DNA of 31,779 nt from a virus, in IMG/VR virus record IMGVR_UViG_3300021962_000398, positions 1-31,779 of that record; one strand, 5' to 3'. The notes under the pieces are model-generated. The model saw only the letters and a program-made list of their open reading frames with translations, did no database searches and was not told the DNA's origin. Below, piece by piece: positions 7,105 to 14,116 of the stretch (positions are counted from its first letter, which is position 1; every line of letters starts with the position of its first letter). Position numbers and translations under genes: made by a program.

Positions 7105-7476
7105 ATGGCAAACCCAAATATTGTTAATGTTGCGACTATTAATGGAATAACCACTGCAACAGCATTATCCAATACCAGTGCAACATCTATTCTTTCTAAC
7201 GCTGCAGCAAGTGGAGTTGTATATAAAGTTAATTTCGTTGAAGCATGTAACGTAAGCTCCAGTACCGCTAACTTTACTTTAACTTGGAACAATAATGCAG
7301 CTGGCGGTGGAACTGCATATGGTATTACTAAGAACGTTGGTATTACATCACAAACATCTCTCGTTGTTCTTGATAGAGCATCTTCGCTTTATCTAACGGA
7401 AAATACATCTCTTGTTGCTACATCATCAGCTTCTAACGCATTTGATGTTGTAATTTCATACGAAACTATTTCGTAA
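7105..7476 (+). CDS. putative virion decoration/beta-sandwich protein
   Basis: A 123-residue protein starting MANPNIVNVATINGITTAT, an N-terminus I recall from cyanophage structural genes. Strands alternate through YKVNFVEACNVSSSTANFTLTW (only part of the domain) and SLVVLDRASSLYLTENTSLVATS to VVISYETI. This is the order found in small immunoglobulin-like or jelly-roll decoration proteins that tile capsids or tails. It may be distantly related to the protein at 3283-3681. It has its own late promoter, and the next gene follows after 20 bases with an AAAGGAGAG ribosome site. Exact role not known. Confidence 0.65.
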   Translation: MANPNIVNVATINGITTATALSNTSATSILSNAAASGVVYKVNFVEACNVSSSTANFTLTWNNNAAGGGTAYGITKNVGITSQTSLVVLDRASSLYLTENTSLVATSSASNAFDVVISYETIS

Positions 7477-7496
7477 TTTCTCAAAGGAGAGAATAA

Positions 7497-7964
7497 ATGG
7501 ACAGAACAATGTATTTTTCTTTTAATGGCACCGAACCAATTTTTATTACCAGTATACTTTTGTCATCTGGGCAAATTAGAACTGAACCAAGTTCATGGAC
7601 AGATGAAGAGCTTGCTGATGTTGGAGCAACGGGTCCATATTTCAAACCAGCACATGATACTAGCACAGAAGAATTAGAATGGGATTCTGATGCTTTAACA
7701 TGGAATGTAGTTCCAAGAAAAGTAGAAGAAATTTCAGAAGTTGAAATGTGGAATTTGATGAGAAGTCAAAGAAATGCAAGATTAGTTGAGACAGATCAAT
7801 TAATGCATTCTGATTATCCAATTACGGAAGAAGAAAAAGATAATCTATTAGCATATAGAAAAGCATTGAGAGATTTTCCATCTACAATTACAGATCCACT
7901 TGACTTTACTTGGCCAACTCCTCCACAATGTATCATCGATCATTTTAATTTAGACATAAATTAA
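7497..7964 (+). CDS. protein with tail-assembly-chaperone-like C-terminus
   Basis: A 155-residue protein with an AAAGGAGAG ribosome site six bases upstream (7482-7490). Residues from about 88 onwards read EMWNLMRSQRNARLVETDQLMHSD, then YPITEEEKDNLLAYRKALRDFPS. This RxxRNxxLxxTD...YRxxLRDxP pattern is that of the phage tail assembly chaperone family (Phage_tail_APC, PF16778), found next to tail-fibre and receptor-binding genes. The N-terminal half is beta-rich and acidic and may be a structural domain. The adjacent downstream gene encodes a glycine-rich adhesin, so a job in folding or attaching that adhesin is a reasonable inference. Confidence 0.72.
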   Translation: MDRTMYFSFNGTEPIFITSILLSSGQIRTEPSSWTDEELADVGATGPYFKPAHDTSTEELEWDSDALTWNVVPRKVEEISEVEMWNLMRSQRNARLVETDQLMHSDYPITEEEKDNLLAYRKALRDFPSTITDPLDFTWPTPPQCIIDHFNLDIN

Positions 7965-7967
7965 ACC

Positions 7968-8882
7968 ATGAACATCTTAAACAGACTAAGTACGATTTAT
8001 CACGTAACTGATGATATTTCTGGATTAAATAGTCTTGCTGCAGAAGTTACTTCTATTACTGGAACAGGCTCTAGCAAAGTTGTTGGGGTTAGTAGTACTT
8101 TTTATGTATTTAGTAATACAACTCCACAAGGAAGTAATCAAAATCAAACAGGAACTCTTACTATTGGTGGGAAAACCACAGCTGCTGGTTATGTAAAAAG
8201 TAAATTTATTAGAGGAGCTGCTGCATCTGCAGGAGGGAGTGCTATCACTGCTTTTATGGTAGGTGGTGGTGGCGGAACTGGCGGTATGCCAAGTGGGCAT
8301 ACTTCTGGTGGTGGTGGCGCTGGTAGACTCGTTTTTTATAATGAAAATTTTCCAGCTCAAGGAACACTCCAAATTACAACTGGATCTGGTGGACAAAGAA
8401 CCCTCTATCAGGCTGGTAGAGGATATCCTGGAAATGGTAGCTCTATTCAAAGTTATACTGCCGCTGGAGGTGGTGGAGGAGGAACTTCTTCAGGACAACC
8501 TGCAGGCAGTTTTGGTGGTGATAGTGGTGGTTCTGGCGGCGGTGGTGGTTGTGGACACAATAACCAATGGGCTGGTGGTTCAGGCGATCCAGGATCTGTC
8601 CCAGGAGCAACATTTAGTGAAGGATCCCCCGGATCCGGGGGATGTGGTCCCGGCGGAGGATCATCAAGAAATATGACAGAATATGGAATGACATCTAGTA
8701 ATCTAGGTCTTCCAGGATTATCTCCCCTTAACGGAGTTTTTGCTAGTGGTGGGGGTACTCCATATGCAGGCGGAGCTGGCATTCAAGGAAGTGGAAACGG
8801 AGCTTACAATGATAATCCCGGTGGACATGGTTTAGTTGTAATTCGAGGTAGATCTATACCAACATTTAGGAAAACCACATAA
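7968..8882 (+). CDS. glycine-rich tail-fibre/adhesin protein (second copy)
   Basis: A 304-residue protein starting three bases after the chaperone-like gene. The N-terminal 75 residues look like an attachment domain (VTDDISGLNSLAAEVTSITGTG). From SAITAFMVGGGGGTGG on, the protein is a long glycine-rich region with Pro-Gly turns. It ends with PGGHGLVVIRGRS, equivalent to GGPGVVLIRYK of the first copy. The central sequences of the two proteins differ, as expected for variable receptor-binding tips with conserved frames. A polyglycine-II packing like that of phage S16 gp38 is possible. A perfect GGATCCCCCGGATCC inverted repeat at 8623-8637 lies inside the gene. Confidence 0.72.
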   Translation: MNILNRLSTIYHVTDDISGLNSLAAEVTSITGTGSSKVVGVSSTFYVFSNTTPQGSNQNQTGTLTIGGKTTAAGYVKSKFIRGAAASAGGSAITAFMVGGGGGTGGMPSGHTSGGGGAGRLVFYNENFPAQGTLQITTGSGGQRTLYQAGRGYPGNGSSIQSYTAAGGGGGGTSSGQPAGSFGGDSGGSGGGGGCGHNNQWAGGSGDPGSVPGATFSEGSPGSGGCGPGGGSSRNMTEYGMTSSNLGLPGLSPLNGVFASGGGTPYAGGAGIQGSGNGAYNDNPGGHGLVVIRGRSIPTFRKTT

Positions 8883-8906
8883 TTAAAAATTTGTCTTTAT
8901 CTTGTT

Positions 8907-9434
8907 ATGATAGTAAAACTTTTGGATATATTAACTGATAATGAAAAAGTTCAGTTATTAAATGAAATAAAATTACTGAATGAATCTAATGATTCTCCAG
9001 GATGGAAATTTAGTGGCTCCAGCAATGAAGAAAATAAAAATAAATTATTTTGGTACTTAAATGTAGAAAATAATAAATTTTTTAGTGAAATATTATTTGA
9101 TTCAATCAAAAAACATATTAAATGTTATTGCAATGAAGATGTAAAGGTTCAACGAATTTATCTAAATGGGCATACATTTGGACAGCAAGGATATCTTCAT
9201 GAAGATGATACCAGAGAGAATTCAAGAACGCTTTTAATTTATTGCAATGATTATTGGAATATTGAATATGCTGGAGCAACTGTATTTGACTGCGAAGAAG
9301 ATGTTTATACAGTATATCCAGAACCATTTTCTGGTGTTTATTTTGCTGGATACATAAAGCATTTTTCTCAACCCGTTTCCAAAGATTTTCTTGGATTAAG
9401 AATAACACTTGCTTATAAATTAATTACGATATAA
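8907..9434 (+). CDS. 2OG-Fe(II) oxygenase
   Basis: A 175-residue single-domain dioxygenase of the prolyl-4-hydroxylase type. The facial triad and cosubstrate Arg are visible: GQQGYLHEDD (His98, Asp100), YIKHFSQP (His152) and FLGLRITLAYKL (Arg165). The internal YAGATVFDCEEDVYTVYP matches the family's region just before the distal His. The gene opens a strongly AT-rich block that runs to 12314 and holds three oxygenases and a halogenase. No late box is seen in the 24-base gap upstream, so it is probably read from the structural operon. Substrate unknown. Confidence 0.8.
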   Translation: MIVKLLDILTDNEKVQLLNEIKLLNESNDSPGWKFSGSSNEENKNKLFWYLNVENNKFFSEILFDSIKKHIKCYCNEDVKVQRIYLNGHTFGQQGYLHEDDTRENSRTLLIYCNDYWNIEYAGATVFDCEEDVYTVYPEPFSGVYFAGYIKHFSQPVSKDFLGLRITLAYKLITI

Positions 9435-9453
9435 TTTTAAAGAGGTATTTGAA

Positions 9454-10053
9454 ATGAATGTAAAACATTATTGTGAACCATTTCCATATATTATTGTTAA
9501 TGATTTATTTGATGGAGACGAATTAGATTTAATTTGGCAAGAATTAGAATTTATTTGTCATCGGGAAAAAATGTCTTCTCCCGAAGAGACTGGATCTGCA
9601 GTTGAAAATGATGTTTATTTGAAAAAAAATATTGGAGTTTGGTTAGATAACGTATATGCTGATAGAAAATATTCAAATATTTTGGCGGTAAATAGAAAAA
9701 TTTTTGTTCATAGAAAATTTATTTGGGAAAATCATCCACATTGGTTTTTTAAACAAGACTGTCTCAATACAGACACCACTTTAATTTCATATTATGAAAA
9801 TTCAGACTATTATGAAAAACATGCAGATCAAGCATATTTTTCAGCAATAACTTGGTTTTTTAAAGAACCAAAAAGATTTAAAAATGGAAATTTGATATTT
9901 GATGATTATGATATTAAAATAGAAGTTGATAATAATAAAACAATAATCTTTCCATCTGTGATTAAACATAGTGTTGAAAAAATAGAAATGAATGCACAAT
10001 ATCTTGAAAAAAATATGGGAAGATTTTCAATGGTTCAATTTGCTAGATTTTGA
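9454..10053 (+). CDS. 2OG-Fe(II) oxygenase
   Basis: A 199-residue dioxygenase with an AAAGAGG ribosome site at 9438-9444. Motifs seen are YYEKHADQAYFSAITWF (His123, Asp125), TIIFPSVIKHSVEKI (His172) and GRFSMVQFARF (Arg190), the complete set for iron and 2-oxoglutarate binding. The N-terminal YCEPFPYIIVNDLFDGDEL resembles the lead-in of prolyl-4-hydroxylase-like proteins. It ends three bases before the halogenase ATG. Being directly coupled to a flavin halogenase suggests action in the same modification pathway; this is inference from context. Confidence 0.8.
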   Translation: MNVKHYCEPFPYIIVNDLFDGDELDLIWQELEFICHREKMSSPEETGSAVENDVYLKKNIGVWLDNVYADRKYSNILAVNRKIFVHRKFIWENHPHWFFKQDCLNTDTTLISYYENSDYYEKHADQAYFSAITWFFKEPKRFKNGNLIFDDYDIKIEVDNNKTIIFPSVIKHSVEKIEMNAQYLEKNMGRFSMVQFARF

Positions 10054-10056
10054 GTA

Positions 10057-11643
10057 ATGAAAAATAAAAATATTAATTCTATCGTAATTGTTGGTGGAGG
10101 ATCGGCAGGATGGATGACTGCCGCCACCCTTGTTAATTTCTTTCCACAAAAACAAATTATTTTAATCGAAAGTCCAAAAATTTCTTCCGTTGGTGTAGGA
10201 GAAAGTACACTAGCACATATCAAATACTGGTTATATGCGCTGGGAATTGATGAAAAAGACTTTATTTTAGAGACTGATGCATCAATTAAATTAAGTATTA
10301 AATTTACGGATTTCTATCAAAAAGATTACGGACATTTCCATTATCCTTTTGGTAAAATTTATGTTGATAATAAAGAATTATACAATAACAATACCTGGTT
10401 ACTCAAAAAAACTTTATATAAAGATACTTGTCCTACTGATTATGCAAAAACGTTTTTCCCTGCAATTTCATTAATTGAAAAAAATAAAATAAGTAAAAAT
10501 GAAAACGGTTACTTTGGAAATTTTAATCTGAAACATGACTCTGCTTATCATTTTGATGCATCTAAATTTGCAGATTGGTTAAAGAACAAATATTGTATTC
10601 CAAGAGGAGTTCATTTTATTTCCGCAAATGTCAATCATGTTCTTTCAAATGAAGATGGAATCTCCGAAATTCTTTTGGATAATGATTTAGTTGTTACTGC
10701 AGATCTTTTTGTTGATTGTACTGGTTGGAAAAGTTTATTGCTGGGCAAATCACTAGATGTAAAATTTAATTCATATAGTGATATTCTTCCTAATACAAAA
10801 GCTTGGGCTACAAGAATACCTTATATTGACAAAGAAAAAGAATTAGAACCTTATACAAACTGCACTGCCATTGGTAATGGTTGGGTGTGGAATATTCCTT
10901 TGTGGAGCAGAATAGGAACAGGATATGTCTATAGCGACAAATATATTACAGATGAAGAAGCACTAGAAGAGTTTAAAGAACATTTAAGAACTAAAACAAC
11001 TATTCCAAATCGTGAAAGAATCAATGATGATTTAGAATTTAAAAATATACAAATGAGAATAGGTATTCATGAAAAAACTTGGTTTAAAAATGTTGTTGCA
11101 ATTGGATTATCTGCTGGGTTCATAGAACCTTTAGAAAGTAATGGACTTTTTACAGTTCATGAATTTTTACTAAAATTAGTCGATGCTTTAAGTAAAGAAA
11201 AAGTAAATCAGTGGGATATTGATGTATATAACTATTCGACTTTTAAATTATACGATAATTTTGCAAAATTTGTTTCCTTGCACTACAAACTTTCCGCAAG
11301 AGATGACACTGACTATTGGAGAGATGTGACTGGCAGAGAAACCGATTCAAGTAGAATTTTAAATGACTGTGAATTTAAATTAAGCATGGACATCAAAGAT
11401 AAAAAAGATGGACACTATGAGAAAGGAGGATTCAGTTGCATAGCAAATGGCATGAATTATCCTGCCTTGACTATAAACAATATTATGGAAAATGAATTTT
11501 ATAAAAACGTTGAAGATACTGAAGTTAGATTAAAAGAAATTATAGAATATTGGGATAATCTAAAAGAAAATTGGGATAATCATGCTAGAGATGAGCAAAG
11601 TTTGTATGAATTTATGAAGAAGGAATTTAATTTAAATGATTGA
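10057..11643 (+). CDS. flavin-dependent tryptophan halogenase homologue
   Basis: A 528-residue protein, the usual length for the family (PF04820). The FAD-binding GGGSAGWMTA lies at residues 13-22, followed by SVGVGEST (44-51). Lys78 in ASIKLSIKF aligns with the catalytic Lys79 of PrnA, which channels hypohalous acid. The signature WxWxIP is present as GWVWNIPLW (275-283), keeping FAD from acting as a plain monooxygenase. The catalytic Glu equivalent is Glu360 in EPLESNGL. It should therefore be active, using FADH2 from a separate flavin reductase, oxygen and halide. A related enzyme, VirX1 from cyanophage Syn10, halogenates varied small aromatics and prefers iodide. Substrate here is unknown. 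It sits between 2OG oxygenase genes and overlaps the next by eight bases. Confidence 0.93.
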   Translation: MKNKNINSIVIVGGGSAGWMTAATLVNFFPQKQIILIESPKISSVGVGESTLAHIKYWLYALGIDEKDFILETDASIKLSIKFTDFYQKDYGHFHYPFGKIYVDNKELYNNNTWLLKKTLYKDTCPTDYAKTFFPAISLIEKNKISKNENGYFGNFNLKHDSAYHFDASKFADWLKNKYCIPRGVHFISANVNHVLSNEDGISEILLDNDLVVTADLFVDCTGWKSLLLGKSLDVKFNSYSDILPNTKAWATRIPYIDKEKELEPYTNCTAIGNGWVWNIPLWSRIGTGYVYSDKYITDEEALEEFKEHLRTKTTIPNRERINDDLEFKNIQMRIGIHEKTWFKNVVAIGLSAGFIEPLESNGLFTVHEFLLKLVDALSKEKVNQWDIDVYNYSTFKLYDNFAKFVSLHYKLSARDDTDYWRDVTGRETDSSRILNDCEFKLSMDIKDKKDGHYEKGGFSCIANGMNYPALTINNIMENEFYKNVEDTEVRLKEIIEYWDNLKENWDNHARDEQSLYEFMKKEFNLND

Positions 11644-12175
11644 AGAACTTAAAAATCCATTGACAGAAAATTATCTTTTTTTAAAAAAACAAGTTTTAAG
11701 TAAAACTTTCGCTTGGTATTGGACTGAATATAGCACCTACAATAAAAAATGCGATGGATATACTGATGTTCCATTTTACAGTCATTGTGTGTTAGAACGT
11801 CCCACACAGTCAATGAAGGATAACTTATATCCAAGAGTAACATCAGAAAAATATATTAATATAGTTAATGAAGTAATTAAAGAGATTGCAATTTTTAATT
11901 CTTTTGAAATTAATTCTCTTTTCAGAGTTAACTTTAATTGTACATATTATATTGACGGAAACCCAACTATCCCACATGTAGATCATAATTTTCCTCATAA
12001 AAATCTTTTAATTTACTTGAATAATGCTGAGGGAGAAACTATTGTATATGGAGATGAAAAAACTTACTATTTTCAACCCAAAGAAGATGCAATTATTTCC
12101 TTTGAGGGACTCCATTCTGGAGGACAACCTCTAAGAAACCAAAGAAGAATAATCATGATTGCGACATATTGTTAA
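11636..12175 (+). CDS. 2OG-Fe(II) oxygenase
   Basis: A 179-residue dioxygenase whose start overlaps the end of the halogenase gene by eight bases, so the two are very probably translated together. Motifs are TIPHVDHNFPHKNLLIYLN (His114, Asp116), then ISFEGLHSGGQPL (His160) and RNQRRIIMIATY (Arg170 or Arg171). The short acidic loop GETIVYGDEKTYYFQP between the ligands is the family's usual beta hairpin. Such enzymes insert a hydroxyl group or, in some lineages, a halogen; the Asp ligand is intact here, so hydroxylation is expected rather than Fe-dependent halogenation. Substrate unknown. Confidence 0.8.
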   Translation: MIEELKNPLTENYLFLKKQVLSKTFAWYWTEYSTYNKKCDGYTDVPFYSHCVLERPTQSMKDNLYPRVTSEKYINIVNEVIKEIAIFNSFEINSLFRVNFNCTYYIDGNPTIPHVDHNFPHKNLLIYLNNAEGETIVYGDEKTYYFQPKEDAIISFEGLHSGGQPLRNQRRIIMIATYC

Positions 12176-12176
12176 A

Positions 12177-12314
12177 ATGGAATATCAAGAATTTGAAAAA
12201 ATAAAAAAACTTATTCATACTCTTAAATTGTTAGACTTTACCAATGAAGATATTGAAAAGGTTTTAAAAATAGACAAAAAAACTATAATTAATATTGTGG
12301 AATCATTAGATTAA
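12177..12314 (+). CDS. 45-residue HTH-like small protein
   Basis: A short gene starting one base after the stop of the oxygenase gene and ending 29 bases before a terminator. The whole protein looks helical. The part FTNEDIEKVLKIDKKTII (residues 21-38) has the spacing of a helix-turn-helix: an amphipathic helix, a short turn, and a second helix beginning at a Lys-Lys-Thr. It could be a small DNA-binding regulator for this block, but the length is minimal and I do not recognise the family. Confidence 0.5.
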   Translation: MEYQEFEKIKKLIHTLKLLDFTNEDIEKVLKIDKKTIINIVESLD

Positions 12315-12343
12315 GCACAGAACCACTTCATAAACCGTCCCAT

Positions 12344-12374
12344 ACCCCTCTACAGTCCGCTGTGAGGGGTTTTA
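12344..12374 (+). terminator. rho-independent terminator closing the late module
   Basis: ACCCCTC (12344-12350) pairs with GAGGGGT (12364-12370), and ACAG (12352-12355) with CTGT (12360-12363) inside it. The T-run is short (TTTTAT). It shares flanking sequence (AACCGTCCC before, GGGTTTTAT.ATGTCT after) with the terminator at 15205. Confidence 0.78.
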
Positions 12375-12383
12375 TAATGTCTC

Positions 12384-12412
12384 TTGACACACCTCACCAA
12401 ACCCTTTACAAT
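12384..12412 (+). promoter_or_regulatory. sigma-70-like early promoter
   Basis: TTGACA (12384-12389), a 17-base spacer, and TACAAT (12407-12412): a nearly perfect host-type promoter. Predicted start is near 12419, giving a leader of about 18 bases that includes GGAGG (12422-12426) before the ATG at 12437. It opens the early region. Confidence 0.78.
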
Positions 12413-12436
12413 AACCTTTGTGGAGGTTGAAAAACA

Positions 12437-12655
12437 ATGATCTCAATGAAAGCTCCAAAGACAAAGAAACGCTTTGTGAATGTAACTCCTTTGAGTTCTA
12501 AAGCAAAGAATCGTTTTGTGAATATCATGAGTTCTTTTCATTCCTGTGAGATTGAACAAGAAACCAATGATAAATTCTTTCTAGTATCCATCAATCGTCA
12601 ATACTGTTTTTGGGTACAGAAAAATGGTAATGAACACTGGGAGATTACGAAATGA
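12437..12655 (+). CDS. conserved small cyanophage protein
   Basis: A 72-residue protein with a GGAGG site 10 bases before the ATG; an internal ATG at 12446 (MKAPKTKKRFVNVTPLS) is an alternative start that matches my memory of homologues. The first 30 residues are very basic, with the phrase RFVNV...RFVNI repeated, and the rest is a small mixed domain ending YCFWVQKNGNEHWEITK. It is the first gene under the strong early promoter and overlaps the RlpA-like gene by four bases. Function unknown; RNA or DNA contact is suggested only by charge. Confidence 0.7.
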   Translation: MISMKAPKTKKRFVNVTPLSSKAKNRFVNIMSSFHSCEIEQETNDKFFLVSINRQYCFWVQKNGNEHWEITK

Positions 12656-12963
12656 TTGGATTGATTGCTGGACTCACATGTGGAATCTCTACATTCTACG
12701 GAATGGGTGATGGTTTTCATGGTAAAACTACTGCAAACGGAGAACGATTTGATGCTTACCGTTGGACTGCTGCTCATCCTTACTTGCCTATGGGAACTAA
12801 AATTAGGGTTACGAATCAAGATAATGGAAAACAAGTAATTGTGAGAGTTAATGATCGAGGACCTTATTCTCATGCTGACTTAGATCTTTCCTATTCTGCT
12901 TTTGCTCACATTGAATCTGCACGTAAAGGAAATGCTACCGTATGTTGGAGGGTTGTAGGATGA
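12652..12963 (+). CDS. RlpA-like double-psi beta-barrel protein
   Basis: A 103-residue protein that is almost entirely an RlpA-type domain. Seen motifs are STFYGMGDGFHGKTTANGE (13-31), WTAAHPYLPMGTKIRVTN (38-55), VIVRVNDRGPY (62-72) and DLDLSYSAFAHI (76-87). His42 and Asp68 correspond to the residues that form the active site of lytic transglycosylase RlpA of Pseudomonas. RlpA cuts glycan strands lacking stem peptides, or in other bacteria only binds peptidoglycan. The first 12 residues are hydrophobic and may serve as a short export signal. It overlaps both neighbours by four bases, and the next gene encodes a secreted-looking protein, so a cell-envelope job is likely. Confidence 0.85.
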   Translation: MIGLIAGLTCGISTFYGMGDGFHGKTTANGERFDAYRWTAAHPYLPMGTKIRVTNQDNGKQVIVRVNDRGPYSHADLDLSYSAFAHIESARKGNATVCWRVVG

Positions 12964-13334
12964 AAAAACTGATTGCTCTTGCTTTGATTCTTTCTGGTGC
13001 TCCTGCACTTGCAACACCAGAACAAACTTATTATCGTCCATTCCGATATGAAACTCCCTGTATCTTAGAACAAGGTATTCAAACCTATCCTGATATGTGT
13101 GTGGTGATTGAAACTCGTGAAAAGGGTGGAGCACTTCGCACTCGCAATATCTTCTCCAACAAGCACGGACTCACTATTAAGGGACGATTTGATAAAGAAG
13201 ATGGATATATGACTTGGGATAGTCATAATAAGTTTGAATATAAGTGGGAATACAAAGTAGGCGGAAGTAATGATTTGGGTGCTTGGACTTATGTAATGCC
13301 TGGATTCTTAGTACAAAACGTTTCTTGGGACTAA
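12960..13334 (+). CDS. putative periplasmic protein with signal peptide
   Basis: A 124-residue protein starting inside the RlpA stop codon (ATGA). The N-terminus MKKLIALALILSGAPALA is a textbook signal peptide with an AxA cleavage site after residue 18. The mature part has two Cys (in PCILEQG and MCVVIE) that could form one disulfide, and is beta-rich (MTWDSHNKFEYKWEYKVG). No lipobox is seen, so it should be released into the periplasm. Coupling with the RlpA-like gene suggests a shared envelope target. I do not recognise the family. Confidence 0.72.
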   Translation: MKKLIALALILSGAPALATPEQTYYRPFRYETPCILEQGIQTYPDMCVVIETREKGGALRTRNIFSNKHGLTIKGRFDKEDGYMTWDSHNKFEYKWEYKVGGSNDLGAWTYVMPGFLVQNVSWD

Positions 13335-13510
13335 TGGAAGTTACTGAACACAACATTCACGACACAGACTTAAACCTGAATGATATTACTGAACTTATCC
13401 GTATCGTAAAAGAAGAAAGTAAAAATCATTCAGATAATCGTGCTCAAATGTTATATTATGGAGTTTTGATTGGTAAATTAGTTTGTCTCCGTCATGACTT
13501 GATTAAATAG
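13334..13510 (+). CDS. small hypothetical protein
   Basis: A 58-residue, mainly helical protein. The ATG at 13334 overlaps the preceding stop by one base (TAATG); an upstream in-frame ATG at 13283 would run 51 bases into the previous gene and is rejected. The N-terminal half is acidic (HDTDLNLNDITELIRIV), the C-terminal half hydrophobic and ends LVCLRHDLIK. Not recognised. Confidence 0.6.
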   Translation: MEVTEHNIHDTDLNLNDITELIRIVKEESKNHSDNRAQMLYYGVLIGKLVCLRHDLIK

Positions 13511-13530
13511 TATTAGAATAGGAGAGAGCA

Positions 13531-13698
13531 ATGTCCGCTCTATTTCTCACGACAACAATTACATGCAGTCAAGCATTGGGCATAATCCGAAAAATTAAAT
13601 CTAATAATGTTTTGCCAGAATATGTAAAAACTGAATTAATTGAAATTATTCGTGAAACTATTCCAACTTGTCCTGTAATAGTTAAAAAAGATGGATGA
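13531..13698 (+). CDS. small hypothetical protein
   Basis: A 55-residue gene with a good GGAGAG ribosome site five bases before the ATG. The middle (ALGIIRKIKSNNVLPEYVKT) looks like two short helices with a basic turn. It overlaps the next gene by eight bases. I do not recognise it; support comes from the ribosome site and the tight tiling with its neighbours. Confidence 0.58.
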   Translation: MSALFLTTTITCSQALGIIRKIKSNNVLPEYVKTELIEIIRETIPTCPVIVKKDG

Positions 13699-13861
13699 AG
13701 CACCAGATGTTAAATGGAACCGAGGACTTGATTTATTCATTGAGAGCGTTCATAAACCAGATCATGAACTGAGACAATGCGCTCACAATCAAAAGTGTTA
13801 CAACGAACTCATGGCAGTTCGTGAGCATGTTTTAGAATATCTAAAACTACTCAGACGATGA
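13691..13861 (+). CDS. small hypothetical protein
   Basis: A 56-residue helical protein between two overlapping genes (eight bases with the previous, four with the next). It contains HKPDHELRQCAHNQKCYNE with two Cys seven residues apart and ends in a basic amphipathic helix (EHVLEYLKLLRR). Family not recognised. Confidence 0.55.
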   Translation: MDEAPDVKWNRGLDLFIESVHKPDHELRQCAHNQKCYNELMAVREHVLEYLKLLRR

Positions 13862-14097
13862 ACACCTACACAATTTGGTTTATATTATTTGCTTTTGCTG
13901 CATACTTCATTGTAACTGATGAGAGTGTAGCAAAAGCAGTATTTTTTGTATCTCAACTGGTAAAAAATAAGTTTGAGGTTATGAAATGGTGGGCTATGAA
14001 TAATCCCAAACTTCCATGGGTTCGTTATTTAATGCATCGTCGTTCTATGAAACTTGCAGAAGAATTGATGAAAGAGTTAGAATCTAAAAATAAATAA
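13858..14097 (+). CDS. small one-TM membrane protein
   Basis: A 79-residue protein. Residues 5-20 (TIWFILFAFAAYFIVT) form one clear membrane segment, followed by a Trp-rich stretch (MKWWAMNNPKLPWVRYLMH) and a charged C-terminal helix. This is the layout of a small inner-membrane protein with a cytoplasmic basic tail. It starts inside the preceding stop (ATGA). Several similar one-TM proteins occur in this early region; they could target host membrane processes, but nothing shows which. Confidence 0.62.
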   Translation: MNTYTIWFILFAFAAYFIVTDESVAKAVFFVSQLVKNKFEVMKWWAMNNPKLPWVRYLMHRRSMKLAEELMKELESKNK

Positions 14098-14116
14098 ACT
14101 ATATCTGGAGATAAAT

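Noticed and set aside
8263-8676. Valine-rich + frame inside the second adhesin gene
   Set aside because: It is a shifted reading of GGT/GTG glycine repeats and has no ribosome site.
11636-12175. Non-haem Fe halogenase
   Set aside because: Such enzymes replace the Asp/Glu iron ligand by Ala or Gly; here His114-x-Asp116 is intact.
12377-12430. 17-codon frame after the terminator (ATG at 12377)
   Set aside because: It contains the -35 and -10 boxes of the early promoter, so it is very unlikely to be translated.
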